From: Welwitschia mirabilis
Taxonomy: Eukaryota > Gnetophyta > Gnetopsida > Welwitschiales
Length of the DNA: 64,000 nt
Reading direction: 5' to 3'
Assembly: GCA_051453625.1 (NCBI GenBank)
Contig: JBOZIK010000001.1
Span: 184,070,534-184,134,533, forward strand
Shown here: in pieces, positions 37,399 to 48,664 of the stretch
How positions within the stretch are numbered: position 1 is the stretch's first letter
Layout: every line of letters begins with the position of its first letter
Translations under genes and position numbers: made by a program
The notes under the pieces: generated by a model
What the model was told of the DNA's origin: nothing
What the model saw: the letters and a program-made list of their open reading frames with translations, nothing else
Databases searched by the model: none

Positions 37399-38621
37399 TA
37401 TTTCCTCCAATAACCATGTAGCTGAAATAAACCAATGATCAACATTGTTAACTATAAGATGTCTTATTATAAATTAATTTATATTAAAATTGCTATTTCA
37501 TAATTTTTAAAAAATATGAAACTTTAAATGATTTTAAGTTGAAAGTAAATCTATGCAAATAAGCATCTTAAAGACAATATCCCTAAGCTTATTATGCTGA
37601 ATGAACACATTTAACAAACAAAATGTATTCTAAAGATTTTGTATAAGTTAGATACTATTAAAGGAAAGATTAAGGGCAATCAAAAATAGATATTACAAAA
37701 AAAGGTAATGAATAAATTCTACACAAAGTAATAGCCCTTAAAAAATAATTAAGAATAAGTAATAAATAGGTTCCATAATAAATGATAATGAATAAATCCT
37801 ACATAAATTTTTAACACTTGAAGATAAAAGAGAATAAATTATCAACACTTGAAGATAAAAGAGAAAAATGAGGGCAAGTCAAAACATATAGTCATAGAAA
37901 CTAATGTGGGGATTATAATCTAAGCACTGAAGGAGTAAAATGAGAAAAATTCGAATAAAAACAAATCTAAGTCTTGTTGGTATTACAGAGAAAGAAGATA
38001 AAAATTTCATTATGGTGACTAAGAAAATCATCTAAAATAACATGCACATTAGGCTTTATAAATTAGATGAGCATTTACAATAGGTTAAAATAGTGATAAA
38101 ACTTGACATATTATTATTAGCTTCCATGAACTAGAAGGTAAGGAGTAGGTTTAGAGGAAAATGGAGGTTGAGGTGACATACCATAGCACACATTAGACTA
38201 ATAAAATGGAGAGGTTAGTCATAAGACCTATCGATCATAACACATTAGATTAGAAAATTCCACTTAGGGTTAGTTATATGACCCATTAATTATGACAACA
38301 AAGTTGCCAATAGGCTCAGGGACTGAGGTTGTAATATATTCACTTAACCTATCTCTCCCACACATTACACAAACATTCTTTTTAAATGAATTTAAAGTTT
38401 AAAAATACATTTCCCACCAAACATAAGGGATAATCTCGTTCCTTAATAAAAAACCAAAAACTACTTTTTCAAATGGCAAACATAATTTTAGGGTCATACT
38501 AAAATTAGGTCTTTGGTTAAAAAAAATAAAAACTAAATTTTAAAATAGAAAATCTAATTTAATGGACATACTAAAAATATATCATTAGTTAAAAACCAAA
38601 AAACCTAATTTTTAAAATGGC

Positions 38622-38631
38622 NNNNNNNNNN
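38622..38631. other. Assembly gap, 10 N
   Basis: Other monomers have about 38 bases between these flanks. Confidence 0.9.
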
Positions 38632-39749
38632 AATGCATTCATTTAAGAAAACTTCTATTAAAAGCCAACTTTAATACGAAAACTAGACATAATTATTATC
38701 TTTTATGCCCATGTAGTTTGAACAAATAAATGATTAACCTCATTAAATATAAGAAATATTCTTATAAATTAACTTGTGTGAAAATTGTAATTTCATATTT
38801 CTTAAAAAATTTACAATTTTAAATGGTTTTAAGTTAAAAGTAAATCTATGCAAATAAGCATCTTAAAGATAATATGTCGAAGCTTACCATGCTAGATGAA
38901 CATATCCAACAAATAAAATGTCTCATAGAGATTTTTTGTAAGTTAGATACTCATAAATAAAAAGATTAAGGGTAATCAACAAATGGATCTTACAACAAAA
39001 GATAATGAATATATTCTATAGAAAGTAATAGTCCTTGAAAAAAATGATTAAGGATAATTAATAAATAGGTTCTATAATAAATGATAATGAGTAAATCCTA
39101 TATAAATTGTTAATACTTAAAGCTAAATCAGAAAAATAAGAGGAAGTTAAGACATATAGTCATAGAAATTAATGTGGAGATTATAATCTCAAAAACATTA
39201 AAAGGGTGAAATGAGAAAAATTTTAAGAAAGATAAATCTAAAACTTATTGGTATTACAGAGAAAGAAGATAAAAATTTAGTCATGGTGATTAAGAAAATC
39301 ATCTAAAATAATGCAAATTACACCTTTAAAACTTGGATAAGCCTTTAAGATAGGTTAAAATAGTGATAAAACTTAACATATTATTATTAACTTCCATGAC
39401 CTAGAAAATAAGGAGAAATTTTACAGAAAAATGAAGGTTGAGGAGGCCTATCCTAGCACACCTTGGACTAATAAAATGAAGAGTTTAGTTGTAAGGACAA
39501 TCGATCATAATACATTATATTAGAGAATTTGACTTAGGATTAGTTATACAACCCATCAATTATAAAAGCAAAGCTGCGAATAAGCTAAGGGACCGCTGTT
39601 ATACTACATGCATTTCATCCACCTATCCCATATATTACATACACCTTCTTTTTGAATGAATTTAAAGTTTAAAGGTATACTTCCACCAAGAGACCAAAAA
39701 GAATGGTACAAACATTTGTGTAGGAAAAATCAAAGAAGGTGTAGGTTTC

Positions 39750-40169
39750 TAAAGAAAAGTCATTCTTGTACCATAAATCATACTACAAGCTATAAAGAAG
39801 CATGCCTAGTGTATCAACAATAGATGCTTTAGACATATGATAAGTGATAAATTGAGTTTTACTTCTTTAGTTAATCAAGATAAATATGTGATCACTTTTA
39901 GTAACAACACAGAGGCTTCAATTAAAGGTATCATGATAGTCTTTTGGCTACTAAGTCCCTCACATACCTCACCATGACAAATTTTTAGGATTTCTAAGCT
40001 TTCCCGCTTAGATATACACTTACCATGATTTAATCTTTACAACGCCTATAAAGATGGAGTTCATTCCACTCATAGTTAGCAATCCTTTGGAGAAAAGATT
40101 TATGTTGGTTATGGTTCTAATGCTAAGGAGTTTTTATAGTATCAAGGTAGTTTACAATATCAGCATACC
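39750..40169 (-). pseudogene. Spacer and possible integrase start of the gypsy element
   Basis: After RNase H the text NEQLFVI and PWYADIVNYL (about 40225-40150) matches the Athila linker between RNase H and integrase. Further on only scraps such as HGEVCEG (about 39980) recall the integrase zinc-binding region. No catalytic residue can be placed. Confidence 0.45.
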
Positions 40170-40510
40170 AAGGAGTGGAATGAGTAGAAAAGATAGCATA
40201 AAGCTTCGTAATCACAAATAGTTGTTCATTTGGAAGTTGATCATGAGAGCAAGAAAGCCGAGATATATGATTGGCAACACTATTATGTTTTCTAGCCTTA
40301 TCAATGATGGTAAGATTAAATTATTGAATTTAAAGAATCCATCTAATAAGTCTGGCACTTGAATATTTTTTAGTCATAAGATAGCGAATGGCTGCATGGT
40401 CTATGTAAACATTGATATAGAAACCAAGAAGATGGTGTAAAAGATGGTCTAAGCAAAAGATGATAGCAAGTATTTCTCTCTCAGTGGTAGTGTAGTTGGA
40501 TTGGGTACTT
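40170..40510 (-). pseudogene. Gypsy RNase H
   Basis: On the minus strand it reads NYTTTEREILAIIFCLDHLL, then VYIDHAAIRYLMTKKYSSAR, then LIRWIL, KARKHNSVANHISRL. These are the RNase H core and the HH/AD motifs of Athila/Tat pol (usual 'NYTTTEKELLAVVFA ... YTDHAALKYLL ... RWILLLQEFDL ... ENVVADHLSRL'). The Thr-Asp-His of the usual motif is here Ile-Asp-His. There are two stops in the span. Confidence 0.85.
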
Positions 40511-40519
40511 GTAAAAGTT

Positions 40520-41700
40520 TTGCTAAGATAATGACTTTGAAACCATTCTCATATTTTTCACCAAAAACCCCCCTACATCAATATTACTTGCAGCACACAT
40601 AAGTTCAGAGTCTTTATTATAATCAAGACCTATGATAAAAGGTTTGGAAGAGATGTTTTCCTTCAGAGTTTCAAAAGCAAGTTGGTATGAATTGGTCCAC
40701 TCGAATTTAACATCTTTTTCAAGTAAAGAATGGAGAGGTTTACAAGTTTTAGCATAGTCATGGATGAATTGATGGTAAAAACTGGCATGTCCAAGGAAAG
40801 ATCTAACTTGTTTGACATTTGTTGGAGGGTTAAGATTTTTAATGATATCTACTTTTGTGGGGTCCATCCTAATCCCTTCCTTTAAAATGTGGTAACCCAA
40901 AACAATTCCATATTAAACAAGGAAAAAACTCTTTTCTCAACTCAAGTGCAACCCACTTTTAATACATTTATTAAGGAATTTTTCTAATCTTAGCACAATT
41001 TATTTAAAAGTATTACCAAAGATGGAAAAATCATTCATAAAGATTTGTATAAGAGTCTTCTATCATATTAGAAAATATTCCCATTATGGCTTATTGGAAA
41101 GTTCTAGGAGCATTACAAAGTCCAAATGGTATTTGTTTGAAAGCAATGGTTTTAAAGGGAGATGTGAAGGTGGTTTTAGCTTGGTCCTTGCTTGCTATGA
41201 AAATTTGATTATAACCACTGTACCCATTAAAAAAACAATAATAAGCATAACCTTGGATTCTATCAAGAACTTGATCAAGAAAAGTAAAAGATAATAATCC
41301 TTTTTAATGAACTCATTGAGTAATCTAAAGCACATTCTTCATTTTCCTCCATTTTTTAGTACTACTATTAAAGGAATAACCAATTTACTATTTGCTATGG
41401 CATAAATAATTCTAGCATCCATAAGTTTAATTATTTCATCTTTGACAATTTGTTTAAGAGCTGGATTTAATCTTCTTTAGGGTTACCTAATAGGTTTGGC
41501 ATCATCCTCAAGATAGATTTTATGTTGAATTATAAAAAGAGGAATGGCATCTAAATCTTTATGTATCCAAGCAAAGGCATTTTTCTTTGATTCTAACAAA
41601 GAGGTCAAATATGATTCTTCTTGAGGAGTGAAAAGGTCACTCGTTATTAAAGGTTTCATTTGATTTTCAGACAAGAATATATATTTTAGATCTTTGGGTA
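40520..41700 (-). pseudogene. Gypsy reverse transcriptase
   Basis: Minus-strand text runs from the lead-in (LPKDLKYIFLSENQ, KKNAFAWIHKDLDAIPLF, KIYLEDDAKPIR) through RRLNPALKQIVKDEIIKLMDA, to the catalytic block at 41041-41030. It ends with the thumb/connection GYHILKEGIRMDPTKVDIIK, RSFLGHASFYHQFIHDYAKT and the RNase H start ELMCAASN. The catalytic motif, F-M-D-D in relatives, reads F-M-N-D here, so one metal-binding Asp is lost. The last 125 codons (40900-40523) are an open frame. The middle is broken by stops. Confidence 0.9.
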
Positions 41701-41999
41701 ATTACTTAAGCTCACAAGTGTTAAGTTTGGATGTCATCCCATCTATCATGGGAATAATAGGTAGAGGATGACATTCTTCAAAAAGTTTTTCTATCGAATA
41801 TAGATGTTGGGTTTCTTCCTCATCTTCAAGAACTCCATTCTTAGATTGAAAACAATCTAATTCAGTTGGGTTATCATACAAATTTGGCTCATATAGCATA
41901 GTATTCTAAAGGTTAATGTCATAAAAATAAAGTTTTCCTCAAATCATCTTCAATGTTGAAATCAGTTCCTATGTCCCTTTTAGCAATTTCAAAAACCCT

Positions 42000-42750
42000 A
42001 ATGATAATTTCTTTCTTGTCAAAGTGGTATCTCATCATTTTAGATTAAGTGTCAATGATACAATAAGCTATAGCAAAAAAGGCTCTTTCTAAAATTAGTG
42101 GATATCCTTCATCATGCTCTATTTCAATTATAACCACATTAATGGAATAAAAAGATTTCTTAATTTGAATGATTATGTCCTTTATGATTCCCAATGGTTT
42201 CTTAATTGAGGTGTCAGTTAGCTCTAGAATAATAGGTATAGGTTCAATTCTGCTTTTCAAACCAAGACTTTTTCATATGTGGAAGGGCATAATGTTCACA
42301 CTTGCACCTATGTCAATCAAAGATTTTTTAATTTCTTTTGTTTCCTTCTAAAGTAACACTAACAGTTGTAGCCCTAGGATCCTTGAATTTAGGATATTTC
42401 TTTATTACTAAGTTGGAGAGAGATTGGGCAAGTAAATCTTTACTTGGAATGATATATTTTTATTTTGTTCTTACTAAGTCCTTTAATAAATTAGAATATT
42501 TAGGGTTTTCTTGCAAGAGTTTCCAAAAGGAAAGGTTAATATTGACTTCTTGCATCAAGGATTTTAAGTGTTTGTCAAATGTAGGGTTAGGGTTTGTGTT
42601 CAAGCTATCAAGCCAAGTATTTAATGGTTTCTTTCCTTTATCATCTTTTAAATTATGTTTCACAAAGGTTTTAGTAGGTGATGTTGAAGGAAGTTATAAG
42701 AATCTAAGATTTCAACATCATCTTCTCCAATTGCTTCATTTTGTTTAGGA
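42000..42750 (-). pseudogene. Gypsy gag-protease linker and protease
   Basis: The minus strand reads QEVNINLSFWKLLQENPKYS (about 42558-42500) and later ESRIEPIPIILEL-type text, KKPLGIIKDIIIQ, and PLILERAFFAIAYCIIDT (to 42045). This follows the Athila pattern 'KINIPLLELIKQ-PKYAKFLKDL' and the aspartic-protease flap and tail 'PLGIIEDV-V-V-----P-DF-VLD ... PIILGRPFLATA-ALID'. The active-site D-T/S-G triad region is not clearly readable. Confidence 0.75.
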
Positions 42751-42763
42751 ACCTTATGGATAA

Positions 42764-42773
42764 NNNNNNNNNN
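42764..42773. other. Assembly gap, 10 N
   Basis: Gap inside the gypsy gag-protease linker. Confidence 1.
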
Positions 42774-42829
42774 TGTATCTTTTTCACTTCTTGTTACAAT
42801 CTTTAAGTCTCTCCTAACTTCATTTGGGT

Positions 42830-43990
42830 TGGATATTAGTTGAGAAGCAAGAGACCCTTGTGGTCTTTGATTAGCAAGTATTTTTATTGAAGCACATTGA
42901 CTAGGTTCTTAATGTTGCTATTAGTCTTTTCTTGCACCTTTCTCATTTTCTTAATGGATTCTATAAAGGTATCATTAAAATTTTGTTAGGAGTGTGGTTA
43001 AAAATTGGTACTTTTAAATCTATTCTCAAATGGTTTCCATTATGGTTGTCCACTAGGTTTTTGTTGAAATAGTGGTTGGCTCTTAAAGTTAGAATTTCTT
43101 TGGTTGAAAGTACAAACCTCTTTAAACATTTTTTTCATTGTAAGTTGGTAATAAGGTATACTCTTTAGTTGAATGGAAATCATCTTCACAAAGTTTACAA
43201 CTAAAAGTTGAGGATTGATTTTTACAAATCTTTGCATCAACTATCATTTGCGTATACTTCTCTAAAGTAGTAGTAAAGTCTTTCATCAAATTAGTTAGAT
43301 CCTCTCTCTTCAAGCATCATCTAAGCTTAAATTGAACAAATTTCCTCCACAAGAAAAGTCCACAAGTTGTTTAGTTGAAGCATTCAGTTCACTATAGAAA
43401 TAATCTACTAGTTCTTCTTTATAGAATTTGTCAATAGGATTGAAGTGACTAGCAATTATAAAATGTTCATACACAATTGCATAATCTTTATGTGGTTATT
43501 GTTGAAAGTTGGTGACTTCTTTTCTTCTCTTCCTCATAGTGCTTTCACTTAAAAATTGTTTAATAAAAACTTCTTGCACTTGACTCCATGATTTAAGGCT
43601 TTTATGTGAGATCGTTTTTAGCTAAATTTTCACCTGACCTCTAAGAGTGATAGGAAAGATAATCATATAAGTACAATCAGTAATACATTTTTTCCCATTT
43701 CCAGATGTAAGTATAAGTTGTTCTATATTGGCTAAATGTTGAAAAGGATCTTTTTCTGATTCCTTCAAAAAGGTTAGGTATGCACTTAGATTTCTTAACT
43801 CTACATCATCTCTAAGAGGTAAATCAAAAGGATTTTGAATTTCATTTTTTCTATTAGTAATTAAATCTCTAAGCATAACATTTGCATTTGAAAAAGAAGT
43901 TCCTAATATGATTAGAGCATTAGAAGAAGCTACTTGCTTTTGTTTTTATGATGCTTTTGAAATATTCGACATTTTCGAAGAAATAAAATA
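42830..43990 (-). pseudogene. Gypsy gag
   Basis: Minus-strand pieces match Athila-type gag: a capsid piece at 43876-43622 (ENPF-type 'IQNPFDLPLRDD ... LKESEKDPFQHLANIEQL', then TYMIIFPITLRG), and a nucleic-acid-binding zone at 43240-43130 (STFSCKLCEDDFHSTKEYTL, LPTYNEKNV). The latter recalls the CxxC ... H ... C/H knuckle of these elements. It ends near 42830 with text like 'NPNEVRRDLKIVTRSEKD'. Gag forms the particle that packages element RNA. It is in several broken frames. Confidence 0.8.
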
Positions 43991-44640
43991 ATTGCCTTCT
44001 ACACTATACTTTCTTTTGCAAAATTAAATTTTGAAATAATAAAAGTAGAAAAATATTCTTCTTCAATTCTGAAAATTTGCGTACTTAGAGTGTGCATACC
44101 TAGATTTAATTTGAAGTCGATTAATCCTTTTTTGACATTTTTTTGAATAAGGTTTCATTCTCTCTGATATTTCATTTTTTTACCAGGATTCATCATATCC
44201 CTACATGCTTAAATAACTAATAGAATGGAGAAATTAAAAACAATAGACCAACATCCATCTAGTTATGGGGATGATAGGAAAGATAATGATAGTAGTAAAG
44301 AGAAAATCCAAAATTATAAAAACTTGAAAAATAGAGAATAGTCATCCTAAAGTATCATAGGAATAATCTCAAGGATGAAGAAAAATTTATTTTATGGAAA
44401 AGAAAAATGTGAAAATACATAAATGCAGTAAATTTTTTAGACTATTATCATCTCAGGTTATGGACACATCAGAATGGATGAAAAAGAAACAAAAATAAAA
44501 TGTAGAAATTTAAACATAAATAGACCTACTTTAACCTAAGCTAGAAAATTACATCACTAATTCAAAATAAATACCTAAATAGAAAAAAATTCAAGATACC
44601 TACTTGAGTAGTGACAATCTTTTTAGCTCCTTACAGCCTT

Positions 44641-44658
44641 TCCTAGTAATGCAACCAA
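44641..44658 (-). promoter_or_regulatory. Decayed primer-binding site
   Basis: The minus strand just after the LTR reads TGGTTGCATTACTAGGA. Athila and related elements have TGGCGCCGTTGCCGGGGA here, complementary to a tRNA 3' end. Most of the differences are C-to-T or G-to-A, as expected from CpG and CHG decay. Confidence 0.6.
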
Positions 44659-44660
44659 AA

Positions 44661-45540
44661 TGTTATGGTGTGAATATATGCAATTCTAAAGTTCTTTAGG
44701 TAAAAATTTAATCAAATAACTTGCAAAAAAAACACNNNNNNNNNNNNNNNNNNNNNAGAGAATTGATTTTACCAATGTATTTTTGTTCTTTTATCTTTAG
44801 TAAAACTGAAAGGAAATAACTTAAATAAATGCAATGATTAAATGAAAATGAAATGTAAGTGAATGAAAATGGAATGTAATGCAATGGAAATGGAATAGAA
44901 ATGAAAAAAAAAATAGATCCTACTTAGATCTTAGTCTTTCTTTCACAAAGACCACTTCTCTATAACTTATATCAAAAAAGAAGAGAATTCACTAGTTCTT
45001 AATCAACATAAACTATGAGATCTATTCAAGTAAGACTTCAAATGTAATATGGAAAGAAAGGAATAAACAATGCAAATCTATTCCACTAAATAAGATCAAC
45101 CTTAATAAAGGTTGTCCTTAAAATCTAAATAAGCCCAAGCTTATCACTATCTAAGATCAACTTAAATCATAAGGGATATATACAACAATGATATGAAAAA
45201 AGAATTTGTATTAATCTAGTGAAATTAGAACAACATCCACTTACAACATCAGAATAACAGCACCTTAATGAGAGAGAGACAGCTTGACATCAAGGGGACT
45301 CCTTTCTATAGCATGGGATGGACCTCTTACCCTTCAATCTTTTATCACAAGTATCGGGTACAAAAGATGAAAAGAAAATGAAGGAGGAGAAGGTATTTAT
45401 AAATTTTCCAAAGAGGGATATGGAGGCAAACTCTAAAGGTGGAAAATAAAATCCTAATGACCCATATGGGCTGTTTGACCCCATTTACAATAGAATTTAT
45501 TATTGTTGTGTAAAAATAGTTGTTATCTCGTATGTTGTCC
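44661..45540 (-). repeat. 5' LTR of the gypsy element
   Basis: Starts on the plus strand with TGTTATGGTG immediately beside the primer-binding site. It contains repeated GGAATGxAATG words (44865-44905) and a minus-strand TATA box (TTTATAAATACC, about 45392-45403). The outer end is a guess: a CA near 45544 is the best candidate. A 21-N gap lies at 44736-44756. Confidence 0.5.
44736..44756. other. Assembly gap, 21 N
   Basis: Gap inside the gypsy 5' LTR. Confidence 1.
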
Positions 45541-46784
45541 ACACAACTAGGGAGACGATGCCACCTTAACGGCTTGGACAGTATGCCATATGCTATCGTT
45601 AGCCCTGTGGATTATCTACATGTAGTTCCAATGCCATCNNNNNNNNNNACAGCCAATGCCCTATCAACTTGTGCTTCATGTGCTACTATCAGTGCCATAG
45701 GCTTCTGAGCACATCACTAGTATGATTCTCCTAGATATCATAAGGACAATGGAAAGGATGACGCACTTCTTTTTCTCTTTTCTTAGTCTTTGTATTATAA
45801 AGTCTTTTCTCCAGACCTATAGTATCAGAATAATATTGGAAAACTACCAATAATGTCAAACATTACATGTTTTACTGATTATCATATCANNNNNNNNNNN
45901 NNNNNNNNNNNNNNNNNNNNNNNNNNNNNNNNNNNNNNNNNNNNNNNNNNNNNNNNNNNNNNNNNNNNNNNNNNNNNNNNNNNNNNNNNAGAAAATAATA
46001 CAATGTTTTACTTTTCTTTTGGAACTATGTTTTCTAATTGAGACAAGTTTTAGAAAATAAATTTACTGTGAATCTCTATCATTTGTATGCTATCTAACAT
46101 TTTGGTACTACTATGAATGTTTTGAAAGAGCCACTTATTTGATGCTCTGTGTCATAGAGGAAATATGTTTGTTTAGTTTTCCTTTCTTGACCTAAGTGCT
46201 GGGTATCCACTGTTGCAGCATTTTGACGGATAAATGATATAATGCTTGTTTATTCTACATTTCAACACATCATCACTCTCTCTATTAAAAGAGCTGTCAC
46301 ATTGTAAGTCTTAACGTTTGCAAACTGGGTTTGTATTTTAGTTTTAAAAAATTATATTTTATATAACAAGACCCAATGTTTTAAAGAAAACATAATTAGG
46401 CATAAGGTTTGATGGGTAAAGCATGAGAAAGAAAACGTTCAAATGCTAACATTGATAAAAGTGTACTTTTGATATATTGCAATGTAGTTTTAGTTTTTTA
46501 TTCAGAGATTTTCATTGCTTGGAATTTAGATGGTTCATTTTCAGTTAGTTTTCAATTTGTGTTTAAGAAATAGGGTTCTTTAAATTATAACAATTAAGAA
46601 AATTGGACTTAAATAAAAAGCTTTATTTAGGTGTTTTAGAATGCTTTTGAATGAGGCTTATATGTTTTAAAGATGCCTGGAATATTTACTCATATACATT
46701 TATACATCTAAAGCTTAGCTACTCACAAGTTTTTGTTCACTTTAGGATAAATTATTAGTTTAAAAAATTATTATATATTCTTCA
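45541..46784. other. No gene seen; two gaps
   Basis: A small GC-richer patch at 45545-45720 is interrupted by 10 N (45639-45648), and 100 N follow at 45890-45989. No coding motif is visible on either strand. Confidence 0.5.
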
Positions 46785-47390
46785 ATACCTTTTAGTAAGA
46801 CATGAGCTTATATACCTCAACAACTAGTGAAAGAAATACATATTCATATTATACCTTATTACTAAAATATCCTTGCTTAATCTAGAACATCTTCTAAGTT
46901 CCACTTTTAGTCTATGCATTTCCCACCTATGTCTATATGTTAATAGGTGTTTGATTTTGATCTTCTTCTTTGTTCTTCATATTATCTTCATTGTTTGATT
47001 TTGAGCCTCTTCTTTGTTCTTCATATTATCTTCATTTTTTTAGGTCTCTATTTTATAGGAACTTCTTCTTAAGACTAATTATTTAAGATATCTTCCTAGT
47101 TATTCTTTTATAAAATAAAAGATTCATTATAAAAAATGTCCCTACTAAACAAGATTTTTCTTTAAACAAGATCCCAAATTTTGTATTCAATGTTGTCATT
47201 TTCATATCCAAGAAAGATGAGTTTCTTGAATTTTAAATCAAGCTTGATCCTATAAACATTTAGAATGTAATACATGTAAGACATCTTTTTACTTATATAG
47301 TTAGTGATCTACTCCACAGCTCCTATAGAATCTTGTCATTGATAGTTATAATGATTAGTNNNNNNNNNNTCATCATCACTCTCTATTAGG
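46785..47390 (-). mobile_element. Copia integrase C-terminal remnant
   Basis: Minus-strand text around 47260-47090 reads KLIFLGYENDNIEYKIWDLV, then KSCLVGTFFIMN. This is the copia integrase tail ('KCIFLGY----KGYRLWDP---K---SRDVVF-E'). Further left, about 46900-46790, is the acidic linker before RT. The same linker sequence reappears at 63815-64000. A 10-N gap lies at 47360-47369. There are many stops. Confidence 0.7.
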
Positions 47391-48193
47391 ATTTTGATAG
47401 GCCTTTACAAGGTGAGTCAATTAAAGATGAATGAGACCTATGGATAGGAAAGACAAAGATAAAAATAAACTTAACTGGTAAAAAAATGAAATGTCATTGA
47501 CAATGCAAAAGACATGTATTAAAATGTCATGTATCACGTACATCATAATGACCAAAATTTGATATATCATGGGAGATGAAAAGGAGTAGAATTAAAACAG
47601 AAATAAGGAGGAATCCCTTGATGAGGGGTTACAAATGAAAACTACTCTTCTTCCTTCATAAACACTAGTCTGGCTACATCAAGATCTAAATGAATGATTG
47701 TGAGTGGATTCATTCTTTTAGAAACAATTATTTTTATGTACTCTCAAAAACAAACTTTTACTACTAATAGATGGCATGTATTGCTTGGACAAGTTCTTCC
47801 TACACATTATGCATGCACTAAGAGACATTTAAGCATATAATGATGAGTTATGAGTTAAAGGAATCCTATGTATTTATAATCTAATGTTTAATATAAGCAT
47901 GAAGGTTCATAGTCTACTCATCAAAGTGCTCATAGAAAGAAATTATCTTATTCACTAAGGAACATGAAGTGTAAATTAATCCCATTAAGATTTTGTTATG
48001 TAAACCTACAAATATCATCATACTTCTTAGTGTAAACTAATCCCATTAAGATTTTTTTATGTAAACCTACAAATATCATCATACTTCTAATTCTTTCTAG
48101 AAGTATACAATTCATCCTTAATGAAGTAGTTGACTAAAACCTTGGCACAGTAAATAAACGTGGCACTGATGACATTGTTATTCTTCGTGCTCA
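47391..48193. other. No gene seen; local tandem duplication
   Basis: A ~60-base unit (CCCATTAAGATTTTGTTATG and onward) is repeated head to tail at about 47968-48087. Nothing else is recognisable. Confidence 0.5.
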
Positions 48194-48564
48194 CAAATTC
48201 ATCACAGGGTGACAAATAATATTCTTAGGGATCTACTAATTACTAATTAACTCTTTAGTTATTAAGGATAAAATGGGAAGTATTCTACTTATAAAATTCT
48301 TTATCTTTAATAATGGAATCAAATACAAAATGAGACAAGAAGGAAATATTACTTTATCTAATGCTAACACCTTTGGCACCATATTCCCTACCTTTTTCCA
48401 TGTTAACTACATCCTTCACTCCATTATTTTGAAACTAAGGATTTCAATTATCTATGAACATAGTCTCCATTATTTTGAAACTAAGGATTTCAATTATCTA
48501 TGAACATAGTCTGTAACAAGTCTATTATCTTTTAGTTATCTTTAATATTTCCTTATAAGTCTAG

Positions 48565-48664
48565 NNNNNNNNNNNNNNNNNNNNNNNNNNNNNNNNNNNN
48601 NNNNNNNNNNNNNNNNNNNNNNNNNNNNNNNNNNNNNNNNNNNNNNNNNNNNNNNNNNNNNNNN
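48565..48664. other. Assembly gap, 100 N
   Basis: In copy B the bases flanking this gap (TCTAG and ATACTAAAGC) are directly adjacent, so probably nothing is missing. Confidence 0.9.

Larger units (their letters stand above)
34741..39685 (+). repeat. Tandem array of ~1.28-kb satellite, right part
   Basis: Continuation of the array at 9452-24007. The first bases (AGAAAACCATTCAAAATGAC) pick up the monomer where the left part stopped. Landmark words recur near 35651, 36976, 37611 and 38906. The short step between the second and third reflects about 640 bases missing at a gap. Three N runs (36439-36530, 37299-37398, 38622-38631) interrupt it. It ends near 39685, where a gypsy element begins. Confidence 0.9.
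39690..45540 (-). mobile_element. Athila-like Ty3/gypsy element, 3' truncated
   Basis: On the minus strand from right to left: 5' LTR, primer-binding site, gag, protease region, RT, RNase H and a faint start of integrase, then abrupt satellite at about 39685. Most of integrase and the 3' LTR are lost. Domain order and wording follow the Athila/Tat branch. The stops and frameshifts are too many for function. Confidence 0.88.

Noticed and set aside
41022-41294. Plus-strand open frame of 90 codons
   Set aside because: Antisense of the gypsy RT. Family motifs are on the minus strand.
42338-42748. Plus-strand open frame of 136 codons, the longest in its area
   Set aside because: Antisense of the gypsy gag-protease linker, which reads with known Athila wording on the minus strand.
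45520-45708. Possible gene in a GC-richer patch
   Set aside because: The open frame includes N bases and has no recognisable motif.
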